A stretch of DNA of 64,000 nucleotides from assembly GCF_003369565.1 (NCBI RefSeq), contig NZ_PIOD01000010.1, positions 41,243 through 105,242 on the forward strand. The letters run 5' to 3'. The notes beneath the pieces are model-generated. The model had not been told where the DNA came from, searched no databases, and worked only from the letters and a program-made list of their open reading frames with translations. Positions 20,580 through 30,163 of the stretch are shown here, in pieces. Both the position numbers and the translations under genes were made by a program. The number at the start of each line of letters is the position of its first letter. Position 1 is the first letter of the stretch. The DNA comes from Oceanobacillus chungangensis (GTDB lineage Bacteria; Bacillota; Bacilli; Bacillales; Amphibacillaceae).

Positions 20580-20850
20580 CTAATCTAATACATGCTCTTC
20601 ATTATACTCAATTTTAACTTCACTTTTTCGCCCTGCATACCACTGAAAGAAAGAATGCGCCAGTTCGACCGGTACATCATTCATGACTGTTTTACGAACT
20701 GGCCTCCCTCTATTCGTTGTTTGAATTGATGCAAGTCCTAGCTTTTTTTGTACGATATTTCGTGTAATCATCGCTTTAATTACTTTTTCCCATTTAGAAA
20801 CGAATAATGAGATAGTAAGCGCTCGCCTTTTTAAGAGGGACAACGATTCC
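20580..20850 (-). pseudogene. Fragment of a bacterial PH-domain protein (YdbT-like C-terminus)
   Basis: The frame encodes ...ITRNIVQKKLGLASIQTTNRGRPVRK...VPVELAHSFFQWYAG, which resembles the C-terminal strand-helix part of bacterial PH (DUF304/bPH_2) domains. The rest of such a protein, normally with membrane segments, is missing, and the more upstream part of the open frame (to 20969) does not look like it. I read it as a remnant. It lies tail to tail with the microcin operon. A hairpin AGAGCATGT...ACATGCTCT at about 20565-20600 straddles its 3' end and may be a terminator. Confidence 0.45.
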
Positions 20851-20947
20851 AATTCTCCTACAGTACATGCAGAGAACAATAATAGATAGAATGCAGCCCC
20901 CTGGCAGAAACGTATTTGATTTTTCTTATTCATCATCACTAAGTAAA

Positions 20948-20978
20948 AAACAACGTGAAGCGCGCTCACGTTGTTTTT
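20948..20978 (-). terminator. Bidirectional terminator at the end of the AI-2E gene
   Basis: Perfect stem AACAACGTGA/TCACGTTGTT with loop AGCGCGC, flanked by A and T runs on both sides. The stop codon of the transporter gene lies inside the hairpin. Confidence 0.88.
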
Positions 20979-22006
20979 TTATTAATACCGTTATTCAAGT
21001 CTACCGATGGTTTATCGGTAACATCCAGTATATCAAGCAGGAAAACAAACACTGGAATACCGATAATCAATCCCCAGACACCAAAGAAATGCTGCGAGAA
21101 TATTAGGACGATAAATGTATAAAATACAGGTAAATCCGTTTTCGAGGACATTAGCTTTGGATTTAAAATGTATGCTTCAATTGCATGGATAACCATAATT
21201 GCAATGAATAAGTAAACTACTGTCAAAAATCCCCCGATTGTAAAAGCAATTAGAGTTAAGGGGATAAGTGAAATAATAACGCCTGCGACAGGAATAAGTC
21301 CTAAAAAGAAAACCATGATTGACAATCCTATGATTTGCGGGAATCCAAGGATCATTAATACAATTACCGTTAGGAAAGTATTAATAAGCGCAATCATGAA
21401 TTGTGCTTCAATTACCTTTCCAAATGTGCGTGAGAACTTTCTGCCAAAGTATTCGATCTCTCGATAAAATGGAGCAATCTTACTATGTTTAAACTTGCCA
21501 GTGAATTCCAATAAGCGTGGCTTTTCGAGAAGGAAAAACAAGCTAAGTAATAAAGCAATCAACACTTGAACACTCGTTTTGCTAATATCTGAGAATGACT
21601 TTAAAAGAAATGAGAAGCCATCTTCTAAATAAGCGGTAATTTGATTGCTTGCGATAATCGATTCAATGTAGTTAACGATAGCATTATCATACGACTTAAA
21701 TGAGAAATTAGAAATTTGTCGAATCAATTGACTGATCTCCGCTGTAATCACTGGTAAATACTTCACAATTCCGACTGTTAACAGACTGACGATGAATGTG
21801 TATAGCAATAATATAAGTATTGTTCGATTTAGCTTAATACGTGCAACCGTAAATTCAACAAGTCCATTCATTAGAAAAGAAAAAATGAAGGTTAATAGAA
21901 TGAGGTTCATCATGCTTCTAACACTAAAAAGGATAAGGATAATCAATCCAAAAATAATGCTTCGTTTTACACCTGTTTTCCTGAAAAAGTCTGCAATTGA
22001 TTCCAT
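20966..22006 (-). CDS. AI-2E family transporter (UPF0118)
   Basis: 346-residue membrane protein with about seven to eight membrane segments and the typical central hydrophilic region. The C-terminal hallmark GLIPVAGVIISLIPLTLIA and GVWGLIIGIPVFVF are those of the UPF0118/AI-2E exporter family, which includes B. subtilis YtvI-like proteins and several sodium/proton antiporter homologues. The substrate cannot be told from sequence. RBS aggggaac lies upstream of the ATG. Confidence 0.88.
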   Translation of the reverse strand: MESIADFFRKTGVKRSIIFGLIILILFSVRSMMNLILLTFIFSFLMNGLVEFTVARIKLNRTILILLLYTFIVSLLTVGIVKYLPVITAEISQLIRQISNFSFKSYDNAIVNYIESIIASNQITAYLEDGFSFLLKSFSDISKTSVQVLIALLLSLFFLLEKPRLLEFTGKFKHSKIAPFYREIEYFGRKFSRTFGKVIEAQFMIALINTFLTVIVLMILGFPQIIGLSIMVFFLGLIPVAGVIISLIPLTLIAFTIGGFLTVVYLFIAIMVIHAIEAYILNPKLMSSKTDLPVFYTFIVLIFSQHFFGVWGLIIGIPVFVFLLDILDVTDKPSVDLNNGINKKTT

Positions 22007-22190
22007 GTAAAATAGTTCCCCTCTTACTAAAATATGTAATTGTATGAATAATAATACCTATCTATTTAAGTATCTACTCTAAAGTGGCAAAATACAAGCT
22101 GGAATTAAAGTTATTTGTTATTAATGCCTAATGACCAGGAGTTAACTCCATCTTTTATAGTTAGAATAATAAAAGACGGGAGTGATTGAA

Positions 22191-22540
22191 ATGGTATGGT
22201 TTGTTTATATTGTCATTATTTTGTATGGACTATTGACTATGATTGCAACCGTGAGTCAAATAATCGCAAAAACGTTCCACGTGAATCATTTTATGTTTAT
22301 CTTTCTACAATATTGATTCCTTCCTCACTGTTTATTGATAGTCAGCAGATAATGATTACCGTATTGATTATCGCTTTCACTGGTTTGCATATCGTAGCAG
22401 TTATCGAAGGACTAAAGGTGAATGGTCAGTTAAAATACAATCACCACCTTGTTAGATTTGGTGTTCATAGAATAATTTTTATCGTGGCGTTATATTATAA
22501 CTTATTTCGGATAGTTTGTTACTATTTAGATAAAGTGTGA
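22191..22540 (+). pseudogene. Small membrane protein gene with a frameshift at an A5 run
   Basis: The ATG at 22191 (RBS gggagtg) opens a frame MVWFVYIVIILYGLLTMIATVSQIIAK that runs into the run gcaaaaacg near 22260 and then ends at a TGA about 22313. The neighbouring frame continues from the same place as KNVPRESFYVYLSTILIPSSLF... to a stop at 22540, giving together a coherent protein of about 115 residues with three to four membrane segments. A one-base indel in the A run explains this: a real mutation, a sequencing error or programmed slippage. The family was not recognised. Confidence 0.6.
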
Positions 22541-22569
22541 CTTAGCTTAGTAGGGAGCTTGCTCTTAGG

Positions 22570-22710
22570 CTGGTCGCTCGGAAAATACACTTCGCTTTCC
22601 GTGGGGGGCTGGTGAGCCTTCTTGTGCTGGCGCACTTCGAAGTCTCACCTAGGCTCATCTTCCCGCAGGAGTCTTCGTGTATTTCCTACGCTGAGATTGA
22701 GCAAAATCTA
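22570..22710 (+). repeat. Dispersed repeat family II, copy 1
   Basis: About 140 bp of GC-richer sequence beginning ggctggtcgctcggaaaatacac and ending gtgtatttcctacgctgagattg. The ends contain complementary arms (GGAAAATACAC against GTGTATTTCC), and the interior has cttcgctttccg, ggctggtgagcc and tcccgcaggagtcttcg. It is closely related to copies at 23938 and 35043. No coding capacity is evident. Confidence 0.85.
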
Positions 22711-22833
22711 TCATATGTGAGTGTCAAACATACTACAATCAACATTGCGCCTATCTCGCACTTTATATCAACTTATCATTGACCTTGGAAAAGTAATAAT
22801 TCTTTTCTTTTAACCGCAGTCCATTTTTAGTAA

Positions 22834-22857
22834 ACTTTCTTATACCTTAAGTAAAGT
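22834..22857 (+). promoter_or_regulatory. Candidate MerR operator
   Basis: Imperfect dyad ACTTTCTTA...TTAAGTAAAGT directly upstream of the MerR-family gene, of the type bound by MerR regulators between -35 and -10. Probably autoregulatory. No clear -35/-10 pair was fixed. Confidence 0.45.
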
Positions 22858-22866
22858 GGTGAGTTA

Positions 22867-23253
22867 ATGAAAATAGGGGAATTCTCCAGAGTAGTCGGAT
22901 TAAGTAAGGATACCATTCGCTATTATGAAAAAATCGGATTGATTAAACCTAAAGTAATCAACAAACATCGGTATTATAAGGAAAAAGAACTTGATGACCT
23001 GGCTGCAATTATTAAGTTAATAAGGAATGGATTTAGCTTAGATGAAATTAAGCGAATGTTTCAGCTTGCTGAAAATGTCGAGAAAGATCAAAAGTTGGAT
23101 GATGAAGCATTGGCTCGTTTAATGGAATTAATAGTTATATTTGAGAATAAAAATGAAGAAATGCTGGAAAGGGAACGGATTTTAGTGGTTAAGGCAGTTT
23201 TAGAGAGAGCAATAGGGAAAAATGAATATATGAATCGACTAAACAGACATTAG
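22867..23253 (+). CDS. MerR family transcriptional regulator
   Basis: 128 residues. The N-terminal MerR winged helix (about 1-70: MKIGEFSRVVGLSKDTIRYYEKIGLIKP, then RYYKEKELDDLAAIIKLIRNGFSLDEI) is followed by a helical dimerisation segment and a short C-terminal effector region. No cysteine metal-binding motif is seen, so a metal sensor is unlikely. The target is unknown. RBS ggtgag; start ATG 22867. Confidence 0.9.
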   Translation: MKIGEFSRVVGLSKDTIRYYEKIGLIKPKVINKHRYYKEKELDDLAAIIKLIRNGFSLDEIKRMFQLAENVEKDQKLDDEALARLMELIVIFENKNEEMLERERILVVKAVLERAIGKNEYMNRLNRH

Positions 23254-23322
23254 GAGATATAAGAATCTATTATACTTATAAATAGGGCAGGATGCCTCTG
23301 TGAAAACAGAAGGGGGATACAA

Positions 23323-23469
23323 ATGGAATTTCTAAATTTGATTGCTATCTTTATTGTTATTTTCATATCAACGAATACGATAGAAAAAAGTTTAAAGACA
23401 ATCGTTAGTCAAAATGAGCGTGTGATTGAATTATTATTGGAGATTAAAGAATCACAAGAAAAGGAATGA
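23323..23469 (+). CDS. Small single-pass membrane protein, hypothetical
   Basis: 48 residues. An N-terminal hydrophobic helix (about 4-16, FLNLIAIFIVIFI) is followed by a charged helical tail ending ELLLEIKESQEKE. RBS aagggggat precedes the ATG. The architecture resembles the many small membrane proteins of Bacilli, but no family was recognised. It lies between the merR gene and an SspO-like gene. Confidence 0.6.
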   Translation: MEFLNLIAIFIVIFISTNTIEKSLKTIVSQNERVIELLLEIKESQEKE

Positions 23470-23548
23470 AGGAAAGTCTAAGCAGCTTATTTCTTGATAC
23501 ATACTCGAGATAATTCGTGGCAAACTAGAACCCATGGAGGTGTATCTA

Positions 23549-23704
23549 TTGAGTAAGAATAGAAAGAATAAATTAAGCGGTAATGTAAGTGACGAGCAAG
23601 CGGTACGGAAGAATTTATCAAAGGAATTTGATCATGAATTTGCAAATGAACCATTAACACCAGAAGAGAAATATAATAATAAGAAAACGAAGAAGCGGCA
23701 ATAA
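23549..23704 (+). CDS. Small acid-soluble spore protein, SspO-like
   Basis: 51 residues from a TTG start with RBS tggaggtg. The sequence is strongly hydrophilic, and the ending EFANEPLTPEEKYNNKKTKKRQ resembles SspO (CotK), where EF(A)NE.LT..E..NNKK.KK.Q is the pattern. The N-terminal half is more divergent. It would be a minor spore-core protein made in the forespore. Family assignment is by eye. Confidence 0.65.
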   Translation: MSKNRKNKLSGNVSDEQAVRKNLSKEFDHEFANEPLTPEEKYNNKKTKKRQ

Positions 23705-23716
23705 GGCAGTATTGGT

Positions 23717-23747
23717 TCCCTATTAACTATGTTGATGGGGGATTTTT
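23717..23747 (+). terminator. Terminator after the SspO-like gene
   Basis: Stem TCCCTATTAAC with GTTGATGGGGGA (one mismatch and G-U pairs), loop TAT, followed by TTTTT. Confidence 0.55.
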
Positions 23748-24267
23748 AATTTATTCGCTTTTGGTTGATAAGTTATATAACTGACAATGCCTGTTATTGA
23801 TAACAGTGTGGATATCCACTTTGGTGTTTTAGCATTAATCAGAGACTGCTTCCAAAAAATACCGAACTTCAAATAATAAGTATTAGTGCTAAGCGGATAT
23901 AAAGTGGGAACTAACTCAGAATAGTAAATGCTCTGGGGACCGGTCGCTCCGGAAATATACTTCGCTTTCCGCGGGGGGCTGGTGAGCCTACTCGTGCTAT
24001 CGCGCTTCGTAGTCTCACCGAGGCCCAACCTCCCGCAGGAGTCTTCGTGTATTTCCTACGCTTAGATTGTACACAACCTAGCGATATAAGTATGACTGGC
24101 CACTAGCTCACTAACTATCATTGGTGATTGCAATTGAAGAATTGACTAAGGAAAGTGACTGTCTACTATCTATATTCAGCATTATCACTAGTTCGTACTT
24201 TAACTATATACAACAATAATCGATAACACTGAGCCTTATCAAAAAGAGTCAGCTTATTCAAGCTGAC
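23748..24267. repeat. Intergenic region with dispersed repeat family II, copy 2
   Basis: About 520 bp without a gene. The repeat copy covers about 23938-24078 (ggtcgctccggaaatatac ... gtgtatttcctacgcttagattg) in the same orientation as copies 1 and 3. The sequence on either side is AT-rich and shows nothing I can assign. A weak inverted repeat near 24237-24272 (gagtcagctt/aagctgactc) may be the terminator of the ROK gene on the minus strand. Confidence 0.75.
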
Positions 24268-24272
24268 TCACA
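24237..24272 (-). terminator. Terminator of the ROK regulator gene
   Basis: Inverted repeat GAGTCAGCTT...AAGCTGACTC, on the minus strand followed by TTTTTGATAAGG. It straddles the stop codon end of the ROK gene. Confidence 0.6.
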
Positions 24273-25452
24273 CATCATAAATAGAAGTAAAATATTCATA
24301 TCCAGTATAATCAATTTTATTCACACCGAAGAAATTCTTAATTACAAATGCGGCCCCACCTAATGCACAGGAATATTCGCCCAATCTGGAAGCTCTAATT
24401 TCACGGTAATTATTAATTTTCGACTTAAGTTTATGCTCGATTTCTGTAATAAATGGAGAATTTCCATTTATAATGGCGCCATTAAGAATGATTTTCTCTG
24501 GGTTAAAGATATTGATAATATTATTGATACCAACTGCTAGATAATCGAGATAGGAATCAATGATTTGTGCTGACACCTCTCCAGCAGGCATTGCTTTGAT
24601 GATCTCTTGGAGCGAGGCGGCGGGATCGTCTTTTTCTAACGCTTCAATCAATGCCCGCTCTGAGGCATACAATTCCCAGCAGCCTGTATTGCCACATGAG
24701 CAAGATAAGCCCTTCGATTCAACAACCATATGTCCTATTTCTCCAGCGAAACCTTGGTAGCCGCGATAGATTTTATTTTCATTAATGATTCCCAGTCCAA
24801 TCCCTGAATATAATGTAATACAAAAAAGGTCTGCGATTGGTTCATCAAAGGCTTGTTCTGCGAAGACACTTAAGTTCGCATTATTATCAATATAGACAGT
24901 GGTTTGTAATGCTTCCTCAAGTCGATCCTTTATATTAATGTTGGACCACTTCTGTTTTGGAGTGAAAATAATTTCCTCCTTATCATTAACAATACCGTGG
25001 ATGCCGACACTTATGCCGACGAGACCGTTTGGCTGATAGGCTTTTGCAAATTTTTCAATCAATGGTGTGATCGTTTCAATTAATTGATTTACCGCAAACT
25101 CCAGGACGGCATCCTGAAGTGCCAGTCGCACTTTATGGAATGCTTCTCCTTTTAAATTCATAAAGATTATATTGATATAATCTTCGACAATATCAATGCC
25201 AATACTAAATGCGCCGTTTGCATTTAATTCAAGAAGAATCGGCTTTCTCCCACGGGTAATCGATTCTCCTTCTTTCTTTTCCATTACGATTTTTTCTGCA
25301 ATTAGATCACTTACTTGTGCAGAAACTGTAGCCTTATTCAATCCAGTAATTCGTGCCAAATCGCTTCTTGATAAGGATCTATTTTTGATAATTTCTTCAA
25401 TCAATATTCTTCTATTCAATTGTTTTATATAGCTTGCATCGCCTGTATTCAT
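24268..25452 (-). CDS. ROK family transcriptional regulator (XylR/NagC-like), copy 1
   Basis: 394-residue repressor. The N-terminal winged helix (about 10-70: SRSDLARITGLNKATVSAQVSDL) is followed by a ROK sugar-kinase-like domain with GISVGIHG, NNANLSVFAEQ and the CxCGxxGCxE zinc motif (SCSCGNTGCWE). The true start is the ATG at 25452, preceded by gaggagga; the TTG 15 bp further upstream lies on top of that RBS. It is divergent from uxaC and shares its control region, which has an XylR-like palindrome. The effector is probably a hexuronate or related sugar acid (inferred). Confidence 0.9.
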   Translation of the reverse strand: MNTGDASYIKQLNRRILIEEIIKNRSLSRSDLARITGLNKATVSAQVSDLIAEKIVMEKKEGESITRGRKPILLELNANGAFSIGIDIVEDYINIIFMNLKGEAFHKVRLALQDAVLEFAVNQLIETITPLIEKFAKAYQPNGLVGISVGIHGIVNDKEEIIFTPKQKWSNINIKDRLEEALQTTVYIDNNANLSVFAEQAFDEPIADLFCITLYSGIGLGIINENKIYRGYQGFAGEIGHMVVESKGLSCSCGNTGCWELYASERALIEALEKDDPAASLQEIIKAMPAGEVSAQIIDSYLDYLAVGINNIINIFNPEKIILNGAIINGNSPFITEIEHKLKSKINNYREIRASRLGEYSCALGGAAFVIKNFFGVNKIDYTGYEYFTSIYDV

Positions 25453-25502
25453 GAATATCCTCCTCAATTATAAATTAAATTGAAAAAAATTAATATTTAT
25501 AC

Positions 25503-25567
25503 TTGAAAATTAAAACGTTTACATATATGATAATACTATACAATAAATAGTTTGTTTAGTAAACAAA
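25503..25567 (+). promoter_or_regulatory. uxaC promoter with cre-like site and ROK operator
   Basis: TTGAAA (25503-25508) and TATGAT (25526-25531), 17 bp apart. A cre-like site, ATTAAAACGTTTACA (25509-25523, one mismatch to the CcpA consensus), fills the spacer. Downstream is a perfect palindrome TTTGTTTA-G-TAAACAAA (25551-25567) of the XylR operator type. This arrangement recurs at 36731, 44790, 46492, 49509 and 51194. Repression by a ROK protein and by CcpA is inferred. Confidence 0.7.
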
Positions 25568-25654
25568 TAATTAATCCTATAAAATAAAACTTTACGTGGC
25601 ATAATAAAATGTAGTGGCAAACTATTTAATATAAAAAGGGAGAGGTTGATCAAA

Positions 25655-27052
25655 GTGAAAACTTTTATTACAGACGATTTTCTACTCTACAATGAAACAG
25701 CCAGAGAACTCTTTCACAACACAGCTAAAAATTTACCAATTATAGATTATCATAACCATTTGAATCAATATGAAATCTTAGAAGATAAAAATTACTCCAA
25801 TTTAGCAGAAGTATGGCTTGGTGGAGACCATTATAAATGGCGTGGAATGAGAGCAAATGGGATTAGTGAAGATTATATTACTGGAAATAAGAGTGATTAT
25901 GAGAAATTCCTAGCATGGGCAAAGACTGTACCTAATACATTAGGTAATCCATTGTATCACTGGACCCATTTAGAATTGCTTCGATATTTTGATATTGATG
26001 AACTTTTAAATGAGAAATCAGCTCCAGCGATTTGGGAAGCTGCGAATGCTAAGCTAGCAACTCCGGAATTATCGACGAGAGCATTATTAAAAAACAAAAA
26101 TGTCGAATTTGTCGGTACAACGGATGACCCAACAGACGACCTAGAAGCACATAAAGCATTAGCGAAGGAAGACTTCTCGATTAATGTTTCTCCTTCTTTC
26201 CGTCCAGACAAAGGATTAGCAATTGAAAACGATGATTTTCTTGCTTGGGTTGAGAAGCTAGAACAAGCTACGAATACTTCTGTTAAAAATTATGAAGCAT
26301 TCTTAAATGGAATGGCAAGTCGTGTGGACTACTTTGATGAACATGGCTGCCGCAGTTCGGATCATGGAATAAATGTAATCTTCTATGAAGCAGCAACGAA
26401 AGAAGAAGTATCTGCTATTTTTGAGAAGCGTCTAAATAATGAAGCATTGTCTGAAAAGGAAGTTGAACAGTTTAAAACCTATACAATGGTTACATTAGGT
26501 GAGTTGTATGCAGATAAAGGCTGGGTAATGCAATTCCATATGAATCCATTACGTAATAACAGTACACGCAGGTTTAGAAAAATTGGACCAGATGCAGGTT
26601 TTGACTCGATTGGCGACAATTTACTTGCAGATAAACTTTCAAGTCTTTTGGATGCAATGGATATTAATGATAAACTTCCAAAAACAATTCTTTACAGCTT
26701 AAATGCAAGAGACAATGATATTCTTGCTGCAATGGCTGGTAATTTCCAAACAGATGAAATTCCTGGTAAAGTCCAATTTGGAACAGCATGGTGGTTTAAT
26801 GATACAATCGACGGTATGGAAGACCAAATGAAGACGTTAGCAAATATGGGACTCATCAGTAATTTTGTCGGTATGCTAACAGACTCTAGAAGTTTCCTTT
26901 CCTTCCCAAGACATGAGTATTTCCGAAGAATTCTATGTAATTTATTAGGAACATGGGTTGAACAAGGAAAAGCGCCGAAAGATATGGCATTATTAGAAAC
27001 ATACGTAAGAAATATTTGCTACAATAATGCAAAACGCTTCTTCACAATATAA
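25655..27052 (+). CDS. uxaC: Glucuronate isomerase (uronate isomerase)
   Basis: Converts D-glucuronate to D-fructuronate (and galacturonate to tagaturonate), the first step of hexuronate breakdown. 465 residues, near the 473 of B. subtilis UxaC. Family marks include NLPIIDYHNHLN near the N-terminus (metal-binding HxH), HPMNPLRNN-like QFHMNPLRNNSTR, and SFLSFPRHEYFRR at the end. A GTG start at 25655 fits the RBS gggagagg; the TTG at 25646 lies too close to it. The rest of the classical pathway (UxuA, KdgK, KdgA) is not in the window. Confidence 0.95.
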   Translation: MKTFITDDFLLYNETARELFHNTAKNLPIIDYHNHLNQYEILEDKNYSNLAEVWLGGDHYKWRGMRANGISEDYITGNKSDYEKFLAWAKTVPNTLGNPLYHWTHLELLRYFDIDELLNEKSAPAIWEAANAKLATPELSTRALLKNKNVEFVGTTDDPTDDLEAHKALAKEDFSINVSPSFRPDKGLAIENDDFLAWVEKLEQATNTSVKNYEAFLNGMASRVDYFDEHGCRSSDHGINVIFYEAATKEEVSAIFEKRLNNEALSEKEVEQFKTYTMVTLGELYADKGWVMQFHMNPLRNNSTRRFRKIGPDAGFDSIGDNLLADKLSSLLDAMDINDKLPKTILYSLNARDNDILAAMAGNFQTDEIPGKVQFGTAWWFNDTIDGMEDQMKTLANMGLISNFVGMLTDSRSFLSFPRHEYFRRILCNLLGTWVEQGKAPKDMALLETYVRNICYNNAKRFFTI

Positions 27053-27157
27053 AATAAATGTAAAATACTGTAGGAAGTTTTTATTTATAGTAGATATTCG
27101 TTATAATAAAAAGAGCTAATATTAAATAAAGTTACTAAGCAAAGGATGAATGAAGCA

Positions 27158-28567
27158 ATGTCAAAACAACAGATTGGTGTTATTGGATTAGCAGTAATGG
27201 GGAAAAACTTAGCGTTAAACATTGAAAGCAGAGGTTACTCTGTAGCAGTATTTAACCGTTCATATGAAAAAACAGAAGCATTCCTTGCTAATGAAGCAAA
27301 AGGAAAAAACTTTGTTGGTGGCAAGACAATTGAGGAATTCGTTAATTCCTTAGAAAAACCACGTAAAATCTTACTTATGGTTAAAGCGGGTGCAGCAACA
27401 GATGCAACGATTGAATCATTACAACCATATCTTGAAAAAGGCGATATCTTAATTGATGGTGGTAATACATTATTCGAAGATACAATCCGTCGTAATAAAA
27501 TGTTAGACGAAACTGGTATTCACTTTATTGGAACAGGGGTTTCAGGTGGAGAAGAAGGAGCACTTAACGGACCTTCTATGATGCCTGGTGGCCAAAAAGA
27601 AGCATATGAGCTTGTAGCGCCAATCTTTGAAGCTATTTCAGCTAAGGTTGATGGTGATGCATGTGTGACGTATATTGGACCAAACGGTGCTGGACATTTT
27701 GTTAAAATGGTACACAACGGTATCGAATATGGTGACATGCAATTAATCTCTGAAGCATACTTCATCTTAAAACATGTACTTGGAATGGAAGCTGAGGAGC
27801 TTCATGAAGTATTTACAGAATGGAATAAAGGTGAGTTAGACAGTTACTTAATCGAGATTACTGCTGACATCTTTACTAAGAAAGATGATGAAACAGGTAA
27901 AGCACTAGTAGACGTAATCATGGATAAAGCAGGACAAAAAGGAACAGGTAAATGGACAAGTAAAAACGCATTAGATTTAGGTGTTCCACTTCCATTAATT
28001 ACGGAATCTGTATTTGCTCGCTTTATCTCTTCATTGAAAGACGAACGTGTCGCAGCAAGTAAAGTATTAAGCGGACCAAGTGTAGAAAAATACGAAGGTA
28101 ACCGTGAAGAGCTTGTTGAAGCAATCCGTAAAGCATTGTATATGAGTAAAATTGTTTCTTATGCACAAGGATTCGCACAAATGCGTGCAGCTTCAGAAGA
28201 AAATGACTGGAATCTTCAATTCGGTGACATTGCAATGATCTGGCGTGGTGGATGTATCATCCGTGCGAACTTCCTGCAAAAGATTAAAGATGCATATGAT
28301 CGTGAACCAGCACTAGCAAACTTAATGCTAGATCCTTACTTCAAAGAAGTCGTTGAAGGATATCAATCAGCATTACGTGAAGTTGTATCTGTAGCGATTA
28401 AATATGGTATTGCTGTACCAACATTCGCAAGTGCAATTGCTTACTATGATAGCTATCGTTCAGAAGATTTATCAGCTAACTTAATTCAAGCACAACGTGA
28501 TTACTTCGGTGCACATACGTATGAACGTAAAGACAAAGAAGGCGTATTCCATACGAACTGGTTTTAA
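27158..28567 (+). CDS. gndA: 6-phosphogluconate dehydrogenase, decarboxylating
   Basis: Oxidises 6-phosphogluconate to ribulose 5-phosphate and CO2 with NADP. 469 residues, very similar throughout to B. subtilis GndA. The Rossmann motif GLAVMGKNL is near the N-terminus, followed by DGGNT, the signature [19 protein letters not shown] and the catalytic [16 protein letters not shown] 27158 is chosen because aaagga has proper spacing to it; the upstream in-frame ATG (27146) touches the RBS. Its place between uxaC and the ROK genes links the pentose phosphate pathway to sugar-acid use. Confidence 0.95.
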   Translation: MSKQQIGVIGLAVMGKNLALNIESRGYSVAVFNRSYEKTEAFLANEAKGKNFVGGKTIEEFVNSLEKPRKILLMVKAGAATDATIESLQPYLEKGDILIDGGNTLFEDTIRRNKMLDETGIHFIGTGVSGGEEGALNGPSMMPGGQKEAYELVAPIFEAISAKVDGDACVTYIGPNGAGHFVKMVHNGIEYGDMQLISEAYFILKHVLGMEAEELHEVFTEWNKGELDSYLIEITADIFTKKDDETGKALVDVIMDKAGQKGTGKWTSKNALDLGVPLPLITESVFARFISSLKDERVAASKVLSGPSVEKYEGNREELVEAIRKALYMSKIVSYAQGFAQMRAASEENDWNLQFGDIAMIWRGGCIIRANFLQKIKDAYDREPALANLMLDPYFKEVVEGYQSALREVVSVAIKYGIAVPTFASAIAYYDSYRSEDLSANLIQAQRDYFGAHTYERKDKEGVFHTNWF

Positions 28568-28675
28568 GAGCAAAAGCGCAAGCGCCCGTTAGCTGAAAGT
28601 CGATGTGGCCAGTTTTGCAAGTGAATAGTACAAAGTAAATATAATATTTCTATGTCTGTGGATTATATAACTTAA
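28568..28675. repeat. Short remnant of dispersed repeat family I
   Basis: gcaaaagcgcaagcgcccgttagctgaaagtcgatgtggccag (about 28570-28612, shown here only as the edge motif gcgcccgttagc) matches the border sequences of the larger elements at 32785 and 57650. The rest of the element is missing. Confidence 0.5.
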
Positions 28676-28706
28676 AGAACGCTACTTTATTTTAAAGTAG
28701 CGTTCT
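28676..28706. terminator. Convergent terminator between gndA and ROK copy 2
   Basis: Perfect 14-bp stem AGAACGCTACTTTA/TAAAGTAGCGTTCT with a TTT loop. It serves gndA on the plus strand and the ROK gene on the minus strand. Confidence 0.88.
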
Positions 28707-28716
28707 CATTCATCAC

Positions 28717-29910
28717 TCATCTTGCTAAGCTTGCAGCTAAGTGTTCTTCATTCAAAGTAAAGGTTAGCTCTGGAACCTCCAGGAAGCGTTGAATTAAGAG
28801 TGCACAAGCTCCTAGAACACAAGCGTTATCGGCGAGATCTGATAGTACAATTTCGCGGTATGTGCTGACAGAGGATCTGAAGTGACTTGTGATTTCCTCA
28901 ACCGCATTCGGATATAGCTGCAATATCTTGCTATTGATGACAATTGTTTCTGGATTGTATAGATTAATAATATTATTTAAACCGATCGCCAAATGTTTAT
29001 TAAATTGTTTTATTTGTTGTAACGTAAAGTCATCTTTGTTTTTAATAAATGTATTAATATCATTGACGGTTAAGTTTTTCTTATTGGATTTCATGGACAA
29101 AACTTCTAATAGGCTTGTTTCTGAGCAGTAACGCTCCCAGCAGCCATGATTTCCACATTTACAAGGTTTGCCATCTGGTGCAATAATCATATGCCCCATT
29201 TCGCCGGCATAACCGTGGTATCCTTTATGTAGTTTTCCATCAATCATAATACCAGCACCAATACCAGAAGTTAATATAATGGTGAGCAAGTTATCACTTT
29301 GGTGATATTTGTATACTTTCTCAGCATATGCCGATAAGTTTGCGTTATTTTCGATAGCTATGTTGAGATCTGTTAATTCCGCTTTAAGATCATCTTTTAA
29401 ATTCTTATGGCGCCATTGATATTTTGGGACAAATAGAATACTTTCATCATTATTGACGGTTCCATGGATGCCAATCATGACACCGACTAGACCGCAATGG
29501 CTGTTGGAATATAGGCTCATATAGTGTTTTATATGAACAATTAGCAAGGAGACAATTTCATCATAATTACTTGTATTCGGATAAATTGTATCCGACTGAA
29601 TCGGTCGACCATTTAATCCAGAGACGGTAAATTGGATACGTTCGTAGTCAAGGTCAATACCTAAAGCGTACCCCGCGCTGCTATTTATGGATAGCATGAT
29701 TGGTCTTCTTCCAACTGTATTATGTTCTTGCTGTGTTTCATAGATTAATTCTTCTTGTAATAGATCTGCAACTTGAACGGAAACGGTTGCTTTGTTTAGG
29801 CCAATGATCTTTGATAAATCTGCTCTAGAAATTGAGCCGTATTGCACGATGTTTTTTAAAATTAGGCTTCTATTTATTTTTTTTATATATGCACCATCAC
29901 CGGTAACCAT
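28717..29910 (-). CDS. ROK family transcriptional regulator (XylR/NagC-like), copy 2
   Basis: 397-residue paralogue of the ROK protein at 24268. The N-terminal winged helix (SRADLSKIIGLNKATVSVQVADL) is nearly identical in its recognition helix, so both may bind the same operators. The ROK domain shows GIHGTVN, NNANLSAYAEK, and the zinc motif CKCGNHGCWE. ATG 29910 with RBS aggggg. It is divergent from mgsA. A degenerate palindrome at 29971-29994 upstream may be an autoregulatory site. Confidence 0.9.
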   Translation of the reverse strand: MVTGDGAYIKKINRSLILKNIVQYGSISRADLSKIIGLNKATVSVQVADLLQEELIYETQQEHNTVGRRPIMLSINSSAGYALGIDLDYERIQFTVSGLNGRPIQSDTIYPNTSNYDEIVSLLIVHIKHYMSLYSNSHCGLVGVMIGIHGTVNNDESILFVPKYQWRHKNLKDDLKAELTDLNIAIENNANLSAYAEKVYKYHQSDNLLTIILTSGIGAGIMIDGKLHKGYHGYAGEMGHMIIAPDGKPCKCGNHGCWERYCSETSLLEVLSMKSNKKNLTVNDINTFIKNKDDFTLQQIKQFNKHLAIGLNNIINLYNPETIVINSKILQLYPNAVEEITSHFRSSVSTYREIVLSDLADNACVLGACALLIQRFLEVPELTFTLNEEHLAASLAR

Positions 29911-29970
29911 CTTTTATCCCCCTATGTTTTATTACTGGAGTATTAGAAAGAATTTCAGCACATTTGTTTT

Positions 29971-29994
29971 TTATTTGTTGATTGCACAAATTAA
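29971..29994 (-). promoter_or_regulatory. Possible degenerate ROK operator
   Basis: TTATTTGTTGATTG...CACAAATTAA forms an imperfect palindrome resembling the XylR-type sites in this region, 60 bp upstream of the ROK copy 2 start codon. Weaker than the other sites. Confidence 0.35.
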
Positions 29995-30163
29995 CCCGAC
30001 CTACTGATGAAAGGGTTTACAAAAACAGGGACCAAAATAGTACTAAAACATATAATCTCTGACACCGTCGATACTCCATTTAAATATATTATAGCAAAAG
30101 ATAGGGAATTAGGGGAATAAATTTTAAAGATACGAAAGAATATACAATCTCTTCTAAGTTATT

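Noticed and set aside
23723..24028. Minus-strand frame over the family II repeat
   Set aside because: It lies in a dispersed repeat also found at 35066-35359 with a similar frame, has no RBS and no recognisable protein.
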